From Lewinellaceae bacterium (GTDB lineage: Bacteria; Bacteroidota; Bacteroidia; Chitinophagales; Saprospiraceae): a DNA stretch of 64,000 bases. Where the stretch lies: positions 1-64,000 of the forward strand of contig JADJSY010000029.1 in NCBI GenBank assembly GCA_016711435.1, read 5' to 3'. A model generated the notes under the pieces. The model ran no database searches. It saw nothing but the letters and a program-made list of their open reading frames with translations, and had not been told where the DNA came from. The position numbers and the translations under genes were made by a program. How positions within the stretch are numbered: position 1 is the stretch's first letter; each line of letters starts with the position of its first letter. Shown here one piece after another: positions 1-9,523 of this stretch.

Positions 1-13
1 ACAGATAACTCTT

Positions 14-211
14 ATGTCAGAAGAAACAGATAAGCCTACGCCTGAAGAAAAACCGGTTGCTGCAAAACCCGCCACCAAAATTCCGGCGCCGAAGAAGCAG
101 CCTTTTCAGCCCTTCGGCGGCAAAAACAACCATTTCAACTCCTCTAAATCCGGTAATCCGAGTAACAGAGGGAAGTCTTTTAAAGGAGGCGGCGTGAAGA
201 AAGGGAAGTAA
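14..211 (+). CDS. Small basic low-complexity hypothetical protein
   Basis: This is a 65-residue protein with no recognisable domain. The first half is rich in Pro, Ala, Glu and Lys; the second half is rich in Gly, Ser, Asn and Lys and ends in a basic GGGVKKGK tail. Such tails resemble the disordered C-termini of RNA-binding proteins, but nothing here proves that role. The stop codon lies one base before the ATG of the downstream permease gene, so the two are probably co-transcribed. Its own upstream context is cut off by the window edge. Confidence 0.55.
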   Translation: MSEETDKPTPEEKPVAAKPATKIPAPKKQPFQPFGGKNNHFNSSKSGNPSNRGKSFKGGGVKKGK

Positions 212-212
212 T

Positions 213-1538
213 ATGTCCCATCTTCAAAAGAAACTCACCCTCTACGGCCTCACCATGATCGCCGTAGGTTCCTGTATCGGCTCCGGCATTTTTGTTACAC
301 CTGCACAAATTGCCGGCGCCGTTCCGAATGCAAGCCTGGTGCTGGCAGTCTGGGCGATCGGCGGGGTTATCGCCTTGAGCGGAGCGCTGACATTCACCGA
401 GTTAGGCGGCATGTTTCCCGGCTCGGGCGGCGTATATATTTACCTGAAAGAAGCATACGGCGAAATGGTGGGGTTCCTGTACGGCTGGGTCATTTTGCTA
501 GTCATCAATACAGGCGCGCTGGCAGGATTGTGTGTGGCTTTTGCCGAATACATGAAAATATTCGCGCCCGGTATGAGCGAGGGAACCAAAACCGGTATTG
601 CCGCCCTGACCATGCTCGCGCTCACCGGCATCAATATCCTGGGTGTGAACGTCAGCCAGGGCCTTTCCAACCTGTTCACCGGACTAAAACTGCTGGCGAT
701 CGGCGGTATCATTGCCGCCGGGTTTATCTTTTACGACCCTAACCGGGTACAAATTGATTTCTCCCTGACAGAAAATATACCGGCGCATCTTCCGACGGCC
801 ATGCTCACCGGCCTGATCGGGGTGCTGTTTTCCGTTGGCGGCTGGCACCATGCCTCTTACATGGCCGGAGAAGCCATCGACGCACCACGCACAGTGCCCA
901 AAGCAATGTTTCTGGGCGTGTTGATTGTTATAACCATGTACCTGCTGGTCAACCTGGCTTACCTGCGCCTGCTGCCGCTCGAAACGATTGCCGGTTCGCC
1001 CCGCGTGGCCGGCGATGCTATCGCTACGCTGGCGCCCTGGGGCGGTCAAGCCGTCGCCGTCGCCATTGCATTATCCATTTTTGGAACCATCAGTATCTAC
1101 ACCATGTCGGCGCCGAGGATCTATTTCGCTATGGCGAAGGATGGTATTTTTTTCCGGCAACTCGCTTACGTACATCCCCGCTGGCGCACTCCGGTGGTGG
1201 CTATGCTGGTGCAGGTCGTGTGGGCCTTGGTGGTGCTGTTGTATTTCCGGGGGCTTTTCGACCAGATTATCACCTTTGTTACCTTCCTCGACATAGCGTT
1301 CATGGGACTGGCCGGCGCGGCTGTTTTTGTTTTGCGGCGCAAACAAAAGGACACAGCGCGGCCGGTTCGGGCCTGGGGTTACCCCATCGTTCCGCTGGTT
1401 TTTGTACTCATCTCGGCCGCTTTTGCGCTGAATACGTTGCTGGAGCGGCCCGGGCAGGCGCTGCCGGGATTGGGGCTATTGCTGTTGGGAGGGCTGGTAT
1501 ACTGGTGGCTGAAAAGGCAGGGGAACATCTATAAATAG
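213..1538 (+). CDS. APC-family amino acid permease
   Basis: The 441-residue product is an integral membrane protein with about 12 hydrophobic segments. Its N-terminus carries the glycine-rich signature of amino acid-polyamine-organocation (APC) transporters (IAVGSCIGSGIFVTP, residues ~16-30), followed by the GGVIALSGALTFTELG segment of TM2. Length and segment pattern fit single-domain APC antiporters and permeases. The substrate cannot be read from the sequence. The ATG starts directly after the stop of the small basic gene, and the stop is followed within a few bases by a GTTATC-type repeat arm. Confidence 0.9.
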   Translation: MSHLQKKLTLYGLTMIAVGSCIGSGIFVTPAQIAGAVPNASLVLAVWAIGGVIALSGALTFTELGGMFPGSGGVYIYLKEAYGEMVGFLYGWVILLVINTGALAGLCVAFAEYMKIFAPGMSEGTKTGIAALTMLALTGINILGVNVSQGLSNLFTGLKLLAIGGIIAAGFIFYDPNRVQIDFSLTENIPAHLPTAMLTGLIGVLFSVGGWHHASYMAGEAIDAPRTVPKAMFLGVLIVITMYLLVNLAYLRLLPLETIAGSPRVAGDAIATLAPWGGQAVAVAIALSIFGTISIYTMSAPRIYFAMAKDGIFFRQLAYVHPRWRTPVVAMLVQVVWALVVLLYFRGLFDQIITFVTFLDIAFMGLAGAAVFVLRRKQKDTARPVRAWGYPIVPLVFVLISAAFALNTLLERPGQALPGLGLLLLGGLVYWWLKRQGNIYK

Positions 1539-1902
1539 TTATCGGTTGTTAGTTATCGGTTATCCGTGTTGATACTAGGAATATTCTTATTCATAAAAAT
1601 ATTTATCAATAGCATAACTCGCTGAATGGCAGGGGGCGTACCAACCGATCTTTGTACTATCAAATCACCCTCTCCCGGAAAACCGCAATACGCTCCTCCC
1701 CTCTTTGTGTTATTCCCGTGATTTTGTAAAAACCACCTTTTTCGGGGTTTCCGGCGCAGCGGCGCTGCTGGACATTTGTGCTATGATTCATGGCAACAAA
1801 CAGCCGGATTATTGTCCTGCTAAACTGTCAGTGATGCGCGGTTGGGCGGTGGCAGCGGGAAGCGAAACGCCTCTTGCGGGGACAGGGTAGCAGGCGAACA
1901 AC
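1539..1902. other. Gene-free stretch with a lone type-A repeat arm
   Basis: It begins with an unpaired GTTATC-type arm (about 1539-1578). The rest holds no ORF with recognisable coding character. It may be a degraded upstream part of the barrel fragment that follows. Confidence 0.5.
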
Positions 1903-2092
1903 CAAGATAAGCCGTTTCGGCGGAGGCGCAGGACTGGCCATTTTCCCCAGCCAAAACTTTTCCATTGATATTGGTCTGGGCTATGGCGCCTTCATTACAA
2001 AAGATAACTACACCTTTGGTGGGAACACCATCGAAACGAAAGATACCAACAGCGGTATCACGCTGGATGTGGGATTTTCGGTGTTCTTTTAA
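1874..2092 (+). pseudogene. C-terminal remnant of an outer-membrane beta-barrel protein
   Basis: From about position 1903 the reading frame encodes two or three amphipathic beta strands of outer-membrane type (FSIDIGLGYGAFI, then GITLDVGFSVFF with a terminal Phe and stop). That is a typical end of a porin-like barrel. No signal peptide or other strands can be joined to it in any frame nearby. I read it as the surviving 3' end of a deleted gene, not a functional 72-residue protein. A palindrome starts directly after its stop codon. Confidence 0.5.
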
Positions 2093-2093
2093 G

Positions 2094-2206
2094 TTGAAAG
2101 TTTGAGGGTTTGAAAGTTTGATGGTTTGAGGTGGTAACTTAAAGCCAAGAGTTACCACCCCAAACCATCAAACCTTTCAAACCATCCAACCTCCTTAAAC
2201 CCTTCA
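2094..2206. repeat. Intergenic palindrome, GGTTTGATGG arm type (B)
   Basis: The left arm repeats GTTTGA/GGTTTGATGG units and the right arm repeats the complement (CCATCAAACC). Inner arms GTGGTAACT and AGTTACCAC flank a short loop. It lies between the barrel remnant and the convergent small secreted gene, whose stop codon falls at its right edge. It could act as a bidirectional terminator, although there is no T-run. Confidence 0.8.
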
Positions 2207-2515
2207 CCGCTTAAATCCCGTCGCTTTCTGTCCCCCTACCTGCACCGTATAGTTCCCTTTCGGCAGGTGCTCGATTTGTAGTGACCAGTCGGTCATTTTG
2301 GAGGAAAATATTTTTTCAAGTACCACTTTACCTTTCTGGTCGAGTACTTGCACGTTCAGGCTTTTAACGGACATTTCATCCGCCACTAACCAGATGCGTT
2401 TGGCGCTGACCACTACCTTCACTTCCGGGTCGGAAGTCTGCGTCGCGGCGGCAACAGGTTGTAACATATTGAAAAAGAAACAGATAAGAGCCGATGCAAA
2501 AATTCGGGTTTTCAT
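2204..2515 (-). CDS. Small secreted protein resembling a T9SS C-terminal domain
   Basis: I chose the start at MKTRIFASALICFFF because it gives a clean signal peptide (about 24 residues ending near PVAAA). The longer frame upstream has none. The mature ~80 residues form a single beta-sandwich-like unit (SLNVQVLDQKGKVVLEK and LPKGNYTVQVGG) of the kind seen in T9SS sorting domains and DUF3244-like proteins, with no other domain attached. It is probably periplasmic or surface-exposed; its function is unknown. Confidence 0.65.
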   Translation of the reverse strand: MKTRIFASALICFFFNMLQPVAAATQTSDPEVKVVVSAKRIWLVADEMSVKSLNVQVLDQKGKVVLEKIFSSKMTDWSLQIEHLPKGNYTVQVGGQKATGFKR

Positions 2516-2859
2516 ATATAAGGTTTGTTGTTTGCTGATGAATGTTGCGCTAATAGACGGCAAGTTTTGCGCGGAAGTTGCATGCGCGGACGGTATCTCT
2601 GATAGAGAGCCTTTTTCAACCGACGAAAGGCTGTTTTTCGGTGATTGGGCACAGCGTAAGTTCTACCAAGCGAGGAATTTTTACCACAAAGGACACAAAG
2701 GTAGCGTTGACGCCTCCCCCCAGGGGTTACCCGGGGGGGGGCAAAATCCTAACAAATGGCCCCTTTATTGTGGGCCCCCCCCCCCGCCCCGCCCCTTTGG
2801 GACCCCCCTGGGTTCCCTTGGGGTAAAAAAAATTAGTAGAGGATTATAGGGTAAAAAAC
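2516..2859. other. Intergenic region with a type-J repeat and suspect sequence
   Basis: Positions ~2682-2712 carry an ACCACAAAGGACACAAAG arm that also occurs in complement at about 57698-57752. Positions ~2715-2830 consist of long G, C and A runs that look like low-quality consensus, not natural DNA. No gene is visible. Confidence 0.6.
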
Positions 2860-3702
2860 TCACAGAAAGTTTAACTGGTGCCGCAGCGCCGAACTGAACA
2901 ATAAATACACTTTTCTTTTATGCGAAACACTGAAACGCTCCTGGGCCACACGTTGCACCGGGGCGTTTTTTATTTTGGCAAACAACTGCGTGTAGTATTT
3001 GTAGGCTAAATAAACGCCCAGGCGAGCGCCGCGCGGCAATCGGCGGATACCATCGAGGGCAGCGTCAAAATCATCCTTGATATCCGATTCAATCAGTCGT
3101 TTATCTTCTACGCTGAATTGTTGAAAATCAACCCCGGGAAAGTAAACGCGGCCCCGTTCATCAAAATCGCTTTTAATGTCGCGCAGGAAATTGATTTTCT
3201 GAAAAGCCGCTCCCAGTCGCCGGGCCGGATCTTTCAGGCTCTGGTAGCGCGCATCATCGTTTTCACAAAAAACACGCAGGCACATCAGTCCCACTACTTC
3301 TGCCGAGCCATAAATATATTCATTGTACCCGGCAGTATCGTAGGCCGATGATGTCAAATCCATTTCCATACTGTGCAAAAAGGCTTCGATCAACTCCATT
3401 TCTATCCCATAGAAATGTACGACTTGCTGAAAAGATTGTAAAACAGGATTAAGACTGATGCGTTCTTCGATGGCCCGGTACGTATCTTCCCGAAAACGAC
3501 GCAACAACATCTCTTTCGGGTGATCGTGAAACGTATCCACTATTTCGTCTGCAAAACGTACAAAACCGTAAATGCCGCAGATCGGCGCGCGAAACCGCTG
3601 ATCGAACAGGCGAATGCCCATCGAAAAAGAGGTCGAATAACGCCTGGTTATCAATCCGCTGCATTCAAAGCAGGTGTCATTAAAAAGTTGAAGATGATTC
3701 AT
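2860..3702 (-). CDS. crtB: Phytoene/squalene synthase family protein (carotenoid)
   Basis: The 280-residue product has both aspartate-rich motifs of head-to-head prenyl synthases: DEIVD near residue 60, and DIKSDFDERGRVYFP in the second half, matching the DxxxDxxxGRxYxP signature. These bind Mg-diphosphate to join two GGPP molecules into phytoene. The frame stays open to 3816, but that extension translates a palindrome, so I start at MNHLQLF (3702). It lies downstream of crtI in the same direction, separated only by a palindrome, so the two probably form one carotenoid operon. Confidence 0.9.
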   Translation of the reverse strand: MNHLQLFNDTCFECSGLITRRYSTSFSMGIRLFDQRFRAPICGIYGFVRFADEIVDTFHDHPKEMLLRRFREDTYRAIEERISLNPVLQSFQQVVHFYGIEMELIEAFLHSMEMDLTSSAYDTAGYNEYIYGSAEVVGLMCLRVFCENDDARYQSLKDPARRLGAAFQKINFLRDIKSDFDERGRVYFPGVDFQQFSVEDKRLIESDIKDDFDAALDGIRRLPRGARLGVYLAYKYYTQLFAKIKNAPVQRVAQERFSVSHKRKVYLLFSSALRHQLNFL

Positions 3703-3711
3703 AGTGTGAAT

Positions 3712-3842
3712 CGTGAGTGGTGAGTAGTGAGTGGTGAATTGTGAGTGGTGAGTGATGAGTGGTGAGTGGCATTTGTTTAGAAGATCGAACTCAATGTTCT
3801 TCCAAGCAAATGCCACTCACAACTCACTACTCACTACTCACG
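3712..3842. repeat. Intergenic palindrome, GTGAGTGG arm type (D)
   Basis: The left arm is a run of GTGAGTGG/GTGAGTAG units and the right arm is CCACTCAC/CTACTCAC units. The innermost stem GTGAGTGGCATTTG pairs with CAAATGCCACTCAC. It separates crtI from crtB. The right arm supplies the TGA stop codon of crtI. Confidence 0.85.
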
Positions 3843-5312
3843 AAAAAGTCTGCTTATCTCCTTAGCCACCACCTGACCGCTGATAAGCGAAGGTGGTACA
3901 CCCGGACCGGGAACGGTTAATTGCCCGGTATAAAACAGGTTATCAACTTTACTACTTTTCATTTTGGGTTTTAAAAAGGCCGTTTGCAGGAGGGTATTGG
4001 CCAGGCCATAGGCATTTCCTTTAAATGCGTGGTAATCACGCACAAAATCGGCATGGGCATAGGAGCGCTTGAACACAACAGCATCGCGGATATTTTCTCC
4101 GGTATGTCGTTCGAGCCGCTCCATCACCATATTGTAATAGCGTTCGCGCACAGCCTCCGTGTCTTCCAGACCGGGCGCTACCGGGATGAGTACAAACAGG
4201 TTCTCGCAACCTTCCGGAGCCACCGAAGCGTCTGTCACGGAAGGCGCACTGACATAAAACAGCGGCTTGGTCGGCCATTTCGGGTCTTCGTAAATCTCCT
4301 CCGCATGCAGGGCAAAATCTTCGTCAAAAAACAAGTTGTGGTGCTTCAGGCGCGGAATACGTTTGTTCACGCCCAGGTACCACAACAGGCTCGAAGGCGC
4401 CATGGTGCGTTTTTCCCAGTACCGATCGGAATAATTGCGCAGGGGCTGATCCAGCAATTGCGTCTCAATATGATGATAATCAGCGCCTCCCACCACTACA
4501 TCCGCCTCAAATTCCAGTCCTTGCCGGGTGCGGACATGCGTCGCATGGCCCTTGGGCGCCTCAATATGAGATACTTCCTGACCCAATTCTATTTTTACCC
4601 CCAATTCCTCCGCCAGCGTTACCATTCCTTCTACAATTTTATACATACCGCCCATGGGGTACCAGGTACCCAGGGCCATATCAGCGTAATTCATCAGGCT
4701 GTACAGGGCAGGCGTTTTTTGAGGCGTAGCGCCTAAAAACAACACCGGAAATTCCAGCAGATCAATCAGTTTTTTGTTGCGAAACAAACTGCGCACCTGT
4801 TTGGAAATCGGCGTAAACATTTGCAGCCGAAAAAGACTGCTGATAATGCGCCAGTCGGCAAACTCAAAAATGCTGTCACTGGGCTTGTGCACAAATTCGG
4901 TCATGCCCACCCGGTATTTATACTCCGACTCCTCCAGAAATTTCCGCAAACGCAGCGCGCTACCGGGTTCGTATCGCTCAAACATCGCTTCCAGTTCCGG
5001 CATTTGAGCCGGTACCTGCATCACGTCGCCGTCGCCAAAAATGACGGCATAAGATGGATCGAGGCGCAGCAATTCATAATAATCAGACACTTTTTTTCCA
5101 AAACGGGCAAAAAACTGTTCAAATACATCGGGCATCCAATACCAGGACGGCCCCATATCGAACGTAAAACCCTCTGCCTGAAACTGGCGCGCCCGACCGC
5201 CGGGCACCGTGTTTTTTTCCAGCACAGTGACCTCAAAACCCGATGCCGCCAGATTACAGGCAGCAGAGAGTCCGGCAAAACCCGATCCGATGACGATTAC
5301 TTTTTTCCCCAT
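3834..5312 (-). CDS. crtI: Phytoene desaturase family protein
   Basis: The 492-residue flavoenzyme begins with a dinucleotide-binding motif (GSGFAGLSAACNLAASGF then VLEKN, residues ~8-35) and ends with the CrtI C-terminal signature around YTGQLTVPGPGVPPSLISG (residues ~460-480). This family desaturates phytoene using FAD. The length is normal. With crtB downstream it makes a minimal carotenoid backbone pathway; no cyclase or ketolase is in this window. The 5' end faces the histidine kinase gene, so the 320-bp gap must hold two divergent promoters. Confidence 0.92.
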   Translation of the reverse strand: MGKKVIVIGSGFAGLSAACNLAASGFEVTVLEKNTVPGGRARQFQAEGFTFDMGPSWYWMPDVFEQFFARFGKKVSDYYELLRLDPSYAVIFGDGDVMQVPAQMPELEAMFERYEPGSALRLRKFLEESEYKYRVGMTEFVHKPSDSIFEFADWRIISSLFRLQMFTPISKQVRSLFRNKKLIDLLEFPVLFLGATPQKTPALYSLMNYADMALGTWYPMGGMYKIVEGMVTLAEELGVKIELGQEVSHIEAPKGHATHVRTRQGLEFEADVVVGGADYHHIETQLLDQPLRNYSDRYWEKRTMAPSSLLWYLGVNKRIPRLKHHNLFFDEDFALHAEEIYEDPKWPTKPLFYVSAPSVTDASVAPEGCENLFVLIPVAPGLEDTEAVRERYYNMVMERLERHTGENIRDAVVFKRSYAHADFVRDYHAFKGNAYGLANTLLQTAFLKPKMKSSKVDNLFYTGQLTVPGPGVPPSLISGQVVAKEISRLFRE

Positions 5313-5635
5313 TGTGTGTTTACGAAGTATTTCCGCCTAAAAGTTTTAAGGTAGTTTCAATTTGCCGCATTTTCTAACCAAACGCAACTTATTTGTTTTT
5401 TGTTTAAGATTTACTAAAAAAGTTCAACAAAAGTTTTCAGTGCGTGGTAACCCATTATTCGCATTGATAACTGTTTACTACATCGCGTCATAAATATCCC
5501 GGCGAACAAATGAAAGTGTATATTTGCCTTGTTAAGTAGGTGTGCAAAATTAGTTTGATTAAATTCTTTGTAAATACTTGATTATCAACACTGATAACCA
5601 ATAACTAATAACGGATAACTACTTTTTTGCAGAAT
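5313..5635. promoter_or_regulatory. Divergent upstream region with shared leader module A
   Basis: Between crtI and the kinase gene. The right part (~5541-5622) is a module that recurs upstream of genes at 30478, 47296 and 57936: a core around GATTAAATTCTTTG, then CTTGATTATCAACACTGATAACC, then a G-poor GATAAC arm ending just before the start codon. The core is AT-rich and may contain a promoter, but no convincing -33/-7 pair is clear. An AACCCATTATTCGCAT segment near 5450 is also present near 47410. Confidence 0.6.
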
Positions 5636-6835
5636 ATGGACTTATATACCCGCAAATCATATTGGAAATGGTACCTGGCTGCCGGTGCTGTCTTGATAAT
5701 CATTGTTTCAATGATTTACACCAAGTATTTGGCCGACCAGCTCATCGAACGGGAGGAGCAGCAGGCCAAATTGTGGGCAGAAGCGCAGCGCGCCCTGAAC
5801 AAGGTAGAATTGGATACCTTCCAGTTTTTTCACTGCGACCTCACTATGCCGGTCAAAGTACTGGAGCTCAATAACACGATCCCGGTAATTCTGGTCAATA
5901 ACAGCGGCCAGATTGAAGATGCCCTCAACGTTCCCGGCAGTGAGGGTCGAACCATCGACACGGTTCGGGTCAGACAGGAACTGGAGCGGATGTTCCGGGA
6001 AGGCATCGATTCCGTGGATGCTTCTATTCCGCCCGATATTTACAAAAAAGTATACTTCGCACGGTCAAAATTGCTGGGGCAGCTGTGGTGGTATCCCATC
6101 GTACAGTTCGGTCTAATTGCCGCGTTCATCGCTTTTGGATACATCGGATTCAGTACCGCCCGAAGATCGGAACAAAACCAGGTGTGGCTGGGTATGGCCA
6201 AAGAAACGGCGCATCAGCTCGGCACACCGATAACGGCTATTCTGGGCTGGATAGAAACCCTGAAAGCCGTGAATGAAGAGCGGCCCGACAACCAGGAGAT
6301 GCTCGACGAACTGCGCAACGATGTAACCCGCCTCGAACTGGTCGCTGATCGTTTTTCAAAAATCGGCGCGACGCCCGAACTTCGCACCGTCAATTTGTAT
6401 GAAGAACTGGAATTGTGCAGGGTTTATATGCAACGCCGCAGCCCGCGTAAAGTGTCATTCGACTTTCCCGATCCCAATGAATACCCGCCGCTTCTGGTAG
6501 ATTTGAATACGCCCTTGTTCGACTGGGTGATTGAAAATCTGCTGCGCAATGCCATCGACGCTATGGAAGGCGGTGTGGGAAAATTATCGGCCATCGTGTC
6601 CGAAGAAGGTCGTTACGCCTGTATAGAAGTAAGCGACACGGGTAAAGGAATTCCCTCCGGTAAATTCAAAACTATTTTTAAACCGGGTTACTCCACAAAA
6701 ACCCGAGGCTGGGGTCTGGGACTTTCGCTGGCCAAACGCATCATCGAGCAATACCACGGCGGTAAAATTTACGTCAAAAGGTCTGAGATCGGCAAAGGCA
6801 CTACCTTCCTGGTGAAAGTGCCCAAAACGAGATGA
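5636..6835 (+). CDS. Sensor histidine kinase
   Basis: The 399-residue kinase has one transmembrane helix near residues 12-30, a ~120-residue periplasmic region and a second helix near 155-175. The phosphoacceptor region follows at once (AHQLGTPITAILGW, His near 192), then the ATPase domain with N-box NLLRNAIDAM (~300), DTGKGIP (~334) and GLGLSLAKRI (~360). There is no HAMP or PAS domain. A TTG three codons upstream could start the frame, but ATG 5636 is more likely. No response regulator gene is adjacent, so its partner is elsewhere. Confidence 0.88.
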   Translation: MDLYTRKSYWKWYLAAGAVLIIIVSMIYTKYLADQLIEREEQQAKLWAEAQRALNKVELDTFQFFHCDLTMPVKVLELNNTIPVILVNNSGQIEDALNVPGSEGRTIDTVRVRQELERMFREGIDSVDASIPPDIYKKVYFARSKLLGQLWWYPIVQFGLIAAFIAFGYIGFSTARRSEQNQVWLGMAKETAHQLGTPITAILGWIETLKAVNEERPDNQEMLDELRNDVTRLELVADRFSKIGATPELRTVNLYEELELCRVYMQRRSPRKVSFDFPDPNEYPPLLVDLNTPLFDWVIENLLRNAIDAMEGGVGKLSAIVSEEGRYACIEVSDTGKGIPSGKFKTIFKPGYSTKTRGWGLGLSLAKRIIEQYHGGKIYVKRSEIGKGTTFLVKVPKTR

Positions 6836-6842
6836 ATGGCTC

Positions 6843-7140
6843 AATATTTGTTTAGTGTGTGGTGTGTGGTGTTTGGTGTTTGGTGTTTAGGTTTGGTGCC
6901 CCGACGCATGAAGGTCTATGTTATTGACTAAGCGAAGAGGTGTCATTTGCGACGCAGGAGCAAGTGACACCTCGTAGCGGAAACTTGCTGGAAAACGGCC
7001 GTTTCGGAGGGTGTCACCTCCTTCCTTCGTCAGGAGACGACACCTCTTCACTACTCTAAAGTTAATGACATTGCCCTTCAGGGAGCGAGGCCAAACGCGA
7101 AGCACCCTAAACACCAAACACTATACACCACACACTAACT
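6843..7140. repeat. Large compound palindrome, GTGTTTGG arm type (C)
   Basis: Outer arms are GTGTTTGGTGTTTAGG-type on the left and CCTAAACACCAAACAC-type on the right. The centre holds several GAGGTGTC/GACACCTC units that could form two or three smaller nested hairpins. It fills most of the 360-bp gap between two plus-strand genes. Confidence 0.8.
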
Positions 7141-7197
7141 TTAATCCGCATACCCCGACCAACCTGTCGGAATCCCATGTTTTAAACATATCCTGAT

Positions 7198-9399
7198 ATG
7201 AGAAAATCGGTTTACCCGCTTATGCTATTTGCATTGGGCTGGGGTTTTGTGCCGCCAATGTATGGGCAAAACTGTCCAAATATCCTTCAATGCCCGGTGC
7301 TTCAGCAAACCATCTGCGACCCAACGGAAAACGACTCCACTTTCTGGAACGAAGACCCTTACACCTTTAGTAACCTGCGGCAATCGGCAGATTTATACGA
7401 AGGTATAGCTGATCTGACGATGCGGGCGGTTGCTTGTGCCGGCGCTGAAATAACCGTTACGTACAGGATTGTTATGGACCTGGACAATGACTTATTGGGT
7501 GAAACGGTTATCAGCAGCACTAATTTGCCGCCTCCAGGTATTGTCTTCGCCAACAACGCACTGAATCCGAATTATTCGGGTGGAGATACCGTTTGGTTTG
7601 ACAAACGCCCTGTACCGGCTTCCTCCAGATTCAGGTTTGCGATGGAAACACATCTCAGTAACGATACTTTACGCGCCTATGTGCGCTGGAATACGCCTGA
7701 AAACCCCAACCAATACCTGGCTCCCCGCATGCCCGAAGGGCAACACACCATTTTCTGGACGGTCGTACAAAATGGCATCACACGCAACTGTCAGTATAGT
7801 TTCAGGGTAACGGATTGCGCCGCGCCTACCCTTTTCTGTGGAAATAATCTGATCGACGATATCGGCCCAAATCGGTCATACACGATCTTTGCAGCACAAT
7901 TCATTGATTTTGTGGCAGATAATATCACTTCTGACGACGATCTGGATATTTCCATGCGCAGGGCAGGCGCCGGAACCGGCTTCCCGGTTCAGAACGGCAA
8001 CCCGGTTAGCCAACTGACTTTGGACTGCTCAAACCTCGGAACGCAGCCAATAGAAATCTGGGCCAGGGATGAGCATGGCATCAGTTCCCACTGCAACGTA
8101 TCTGTCCAACTTACTGATAGCGCATATATCTGTACGGAATTGCCCCGAGTATGCGCCCGCACCTATTGGGATACTACACAGGTTATAGAACAGGTAGAAA
8201 CCATTGTCAACTGGGTAGATACGGGCAGCGTCATCAGAACCCATATACTCTCGGAATTGCCGGATGGTTGCTTTAACCTCGATACATTTCCCGCATATCC
8301 TGTTTATATCGCACCTTATAAGTCATCCGACCCGCTCAATGGTGTTACTACCTTCGATTTACTGCTAATTTCCAAACATGTTCTGGCCATCGAAGCACTG
8401 GATGAACCCTGGAAGATCATCGCAGCAGATGCCAACGCTAACGGGAGCGTAACAACCAATGATGTAGTACAGCTGCGTCGACTTATCCTTGGCATGATTG
8501 ACCAGTTGCCGGGCAACAAATCCTGGCGTTTTTTTGAAGAAGACTGCGTATTTCCCCCCAATCCGTTTAATGCACCAAATTGCGCAAACGGATACAACTT
8601 TGACGTCATGCCTTTCTGGGCCTATCCGGAAGAAATCCGTTTTTACGGTCTGAAAATGGGCGATGTCAATAATTCCGCTTTAGCCAATTCTACCCAGTCG
8701 GTCCCGGAGGATCGCTCCGTAAAGAAAGTCCAACTGCCAGATATTTCCCTGAAAGCCGGCGAAGTGATGGACATTCCCCTGCGCATGGAGCAGGCCGGAA
8801 GCTGGTTGGGATTCCAGTGCAGCCTTCCCTTCGATGCGACAAAAATGGAAATAACGGACGTAATTGCAGGCAGCCGTATCAATCCGCAGGAATTTGCTTC
8901 TGCCCAGCCGGAAGCCGGTATGCTGCGTATCAGCTGGTTCGATGTGTCGCCGCAAACGCTGCTGCCGGATGACAATCTGCTGCTGCTGCGCGTGAAAGCG
9001 CTGACGCCGCTGCGTTTACGCGATGTACTTGCGATACCCGTGGAGGAGACCGTTCGCGCTATTACATCGGAAATGTATACGGCAGAAAACATCGCCCAAG
9101 CATTGCAATTTGAATTCCAGGCCCCGGCAAACAGCCTGTCCGGCACGCAGGTTTTCAACCCTCAGCCAAACCCTTTTACTGCCGGTACCAGTATTCCGGT
9201 TCGACTTGAACGGGCCGGACAGGTGCAGGTTTCAGCGGGAAATATGGAAGGTAAAACCTTGTATTCCAACACGTTCGATCTGTCGGAAGGCGCTCATTTG
9301 CTCGATATTCCGGCGACGACTTTTGCGGAAAAGGGCGTCTACACCTGGCAGGTTCGCGCAGGCGCGGAGGTGTTTCAGGGGAAGTTAGTGCGGTTGTGA
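7198..9399 (+). CDS. Secreted surface protein with dockerin-like and T9SS sorting domains
   Basis: The 733-residue protein starts with a signal peptide ending near YGQ (about residue 24). The middle holds HYR-like segments with spaced Cys and motifs such as EIWARDEHG. Residues ~380-500 form a dockerin-like pair (FDLLLISKHVLAIE and DANANGSVTTNDVVQLRRLI), followed by an immunoglobulin-like module. Residues ~655-733 form a type A T9SS sorting domain starting at FNPQPNPF. It should be exported by T9SS and anchored on the cell surface. It closely parallels the C-terminal half of the giant protein at 59584-64000. The ligand is unknown. Confidence 0.85.
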   Translation: MRKSVYPLMLFALGWGFVPPMYGQNCPNILQCPVLQQTICDPTENDSTFWNEDPYTFSNLRQSADLYEGIADLTMRAVACAGAEITVTYRIVMDLDNDLLGETVISSTNLPPPGIVFANNALNPNYSGGDTVWFDKRPVPASSRFRFAMETHLSNDTLRAYVRWNTPENPNQYLAPRMPEGQHTIFWTVVQNGITRNCQYSFRVTDCAAPTLFCGNNLIDDIGPNRSYTIFAAQFIDFVADNITSDDDLDISMRRAGAGTGFPVQNGNPVSQLTLDCSNLGTQPIEIWARDEHGISSHCNVSVQLTDSAYICTELPRVCARTYWDTTQVIEQVETIVNWVDTGSVIRTHILSELPDGCFNLDTFPAYPVYIAPYKSSDPLNGVTTFDLLLISKHVLAIEALDEPWKIIAADANANGSVTTNDVVQLRRLILGMIDQLPGNKSWRFFEEDCVFPPNPFNAPNCANGYNFDVMPFWAYPEEIRFYGLKMGDVNNSALANSTQSVPEDRSVKKVQLPDISLKAGEVMDIPLRMEQAGSWLGFQCSLPFDATKMEITDVIAGSRINPQEFASAQPEAGMLRISWFDVSPQTLLPDDNLLLLRVKALTPLRLRDVLAIPVEETVRAITSEMYTAENIAQALQFEFQAPANSLSGTQVFNPQPNPFTAGTSIPVRLERAGQVQVSAGNMEGKTLYSNTFDLSEGAHLLDIPATTFAEKGVYTWQVRAGAEVFQGKLVRL

Positions 9400-9523
9400 G
9401 TAGTTATTGGTTATCGGTTATCAGTTATCAGTTATCAGTGTGGTAACGCTTGGCTTTAGTATTTGGTCAAACCAAAGGTTACCACACTGATAACTGATAA
9501 CTAATAACTGATAACTAATTGCC
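9399..9523. repeat. Intergenic palindrome, GTTATC arm type (A), between convergent genes
   Basis: The left arm GTTATTGGTTATCGGTTATC and right arm GATAACTGATAACTAATAAC flank inner arms GTGGTAAC and GTTACCAC. The right arm encodes the last residues and the stop of the minus-strand gene (C-terminus QLVISY). It may end transcription from both sides. Confidence 0.85.

Noticed and set aside
1705..1890. 61-residue ORF upstream of the barrel remnant
   Set aside because: No homology, no signal peptide and no coding-like composition.
3703..3816. N-terminal extension of crtB
   Set aside because: The extra ~38 residues translate a GTGAGTGG palindrome; crtB homology starts at 3702.
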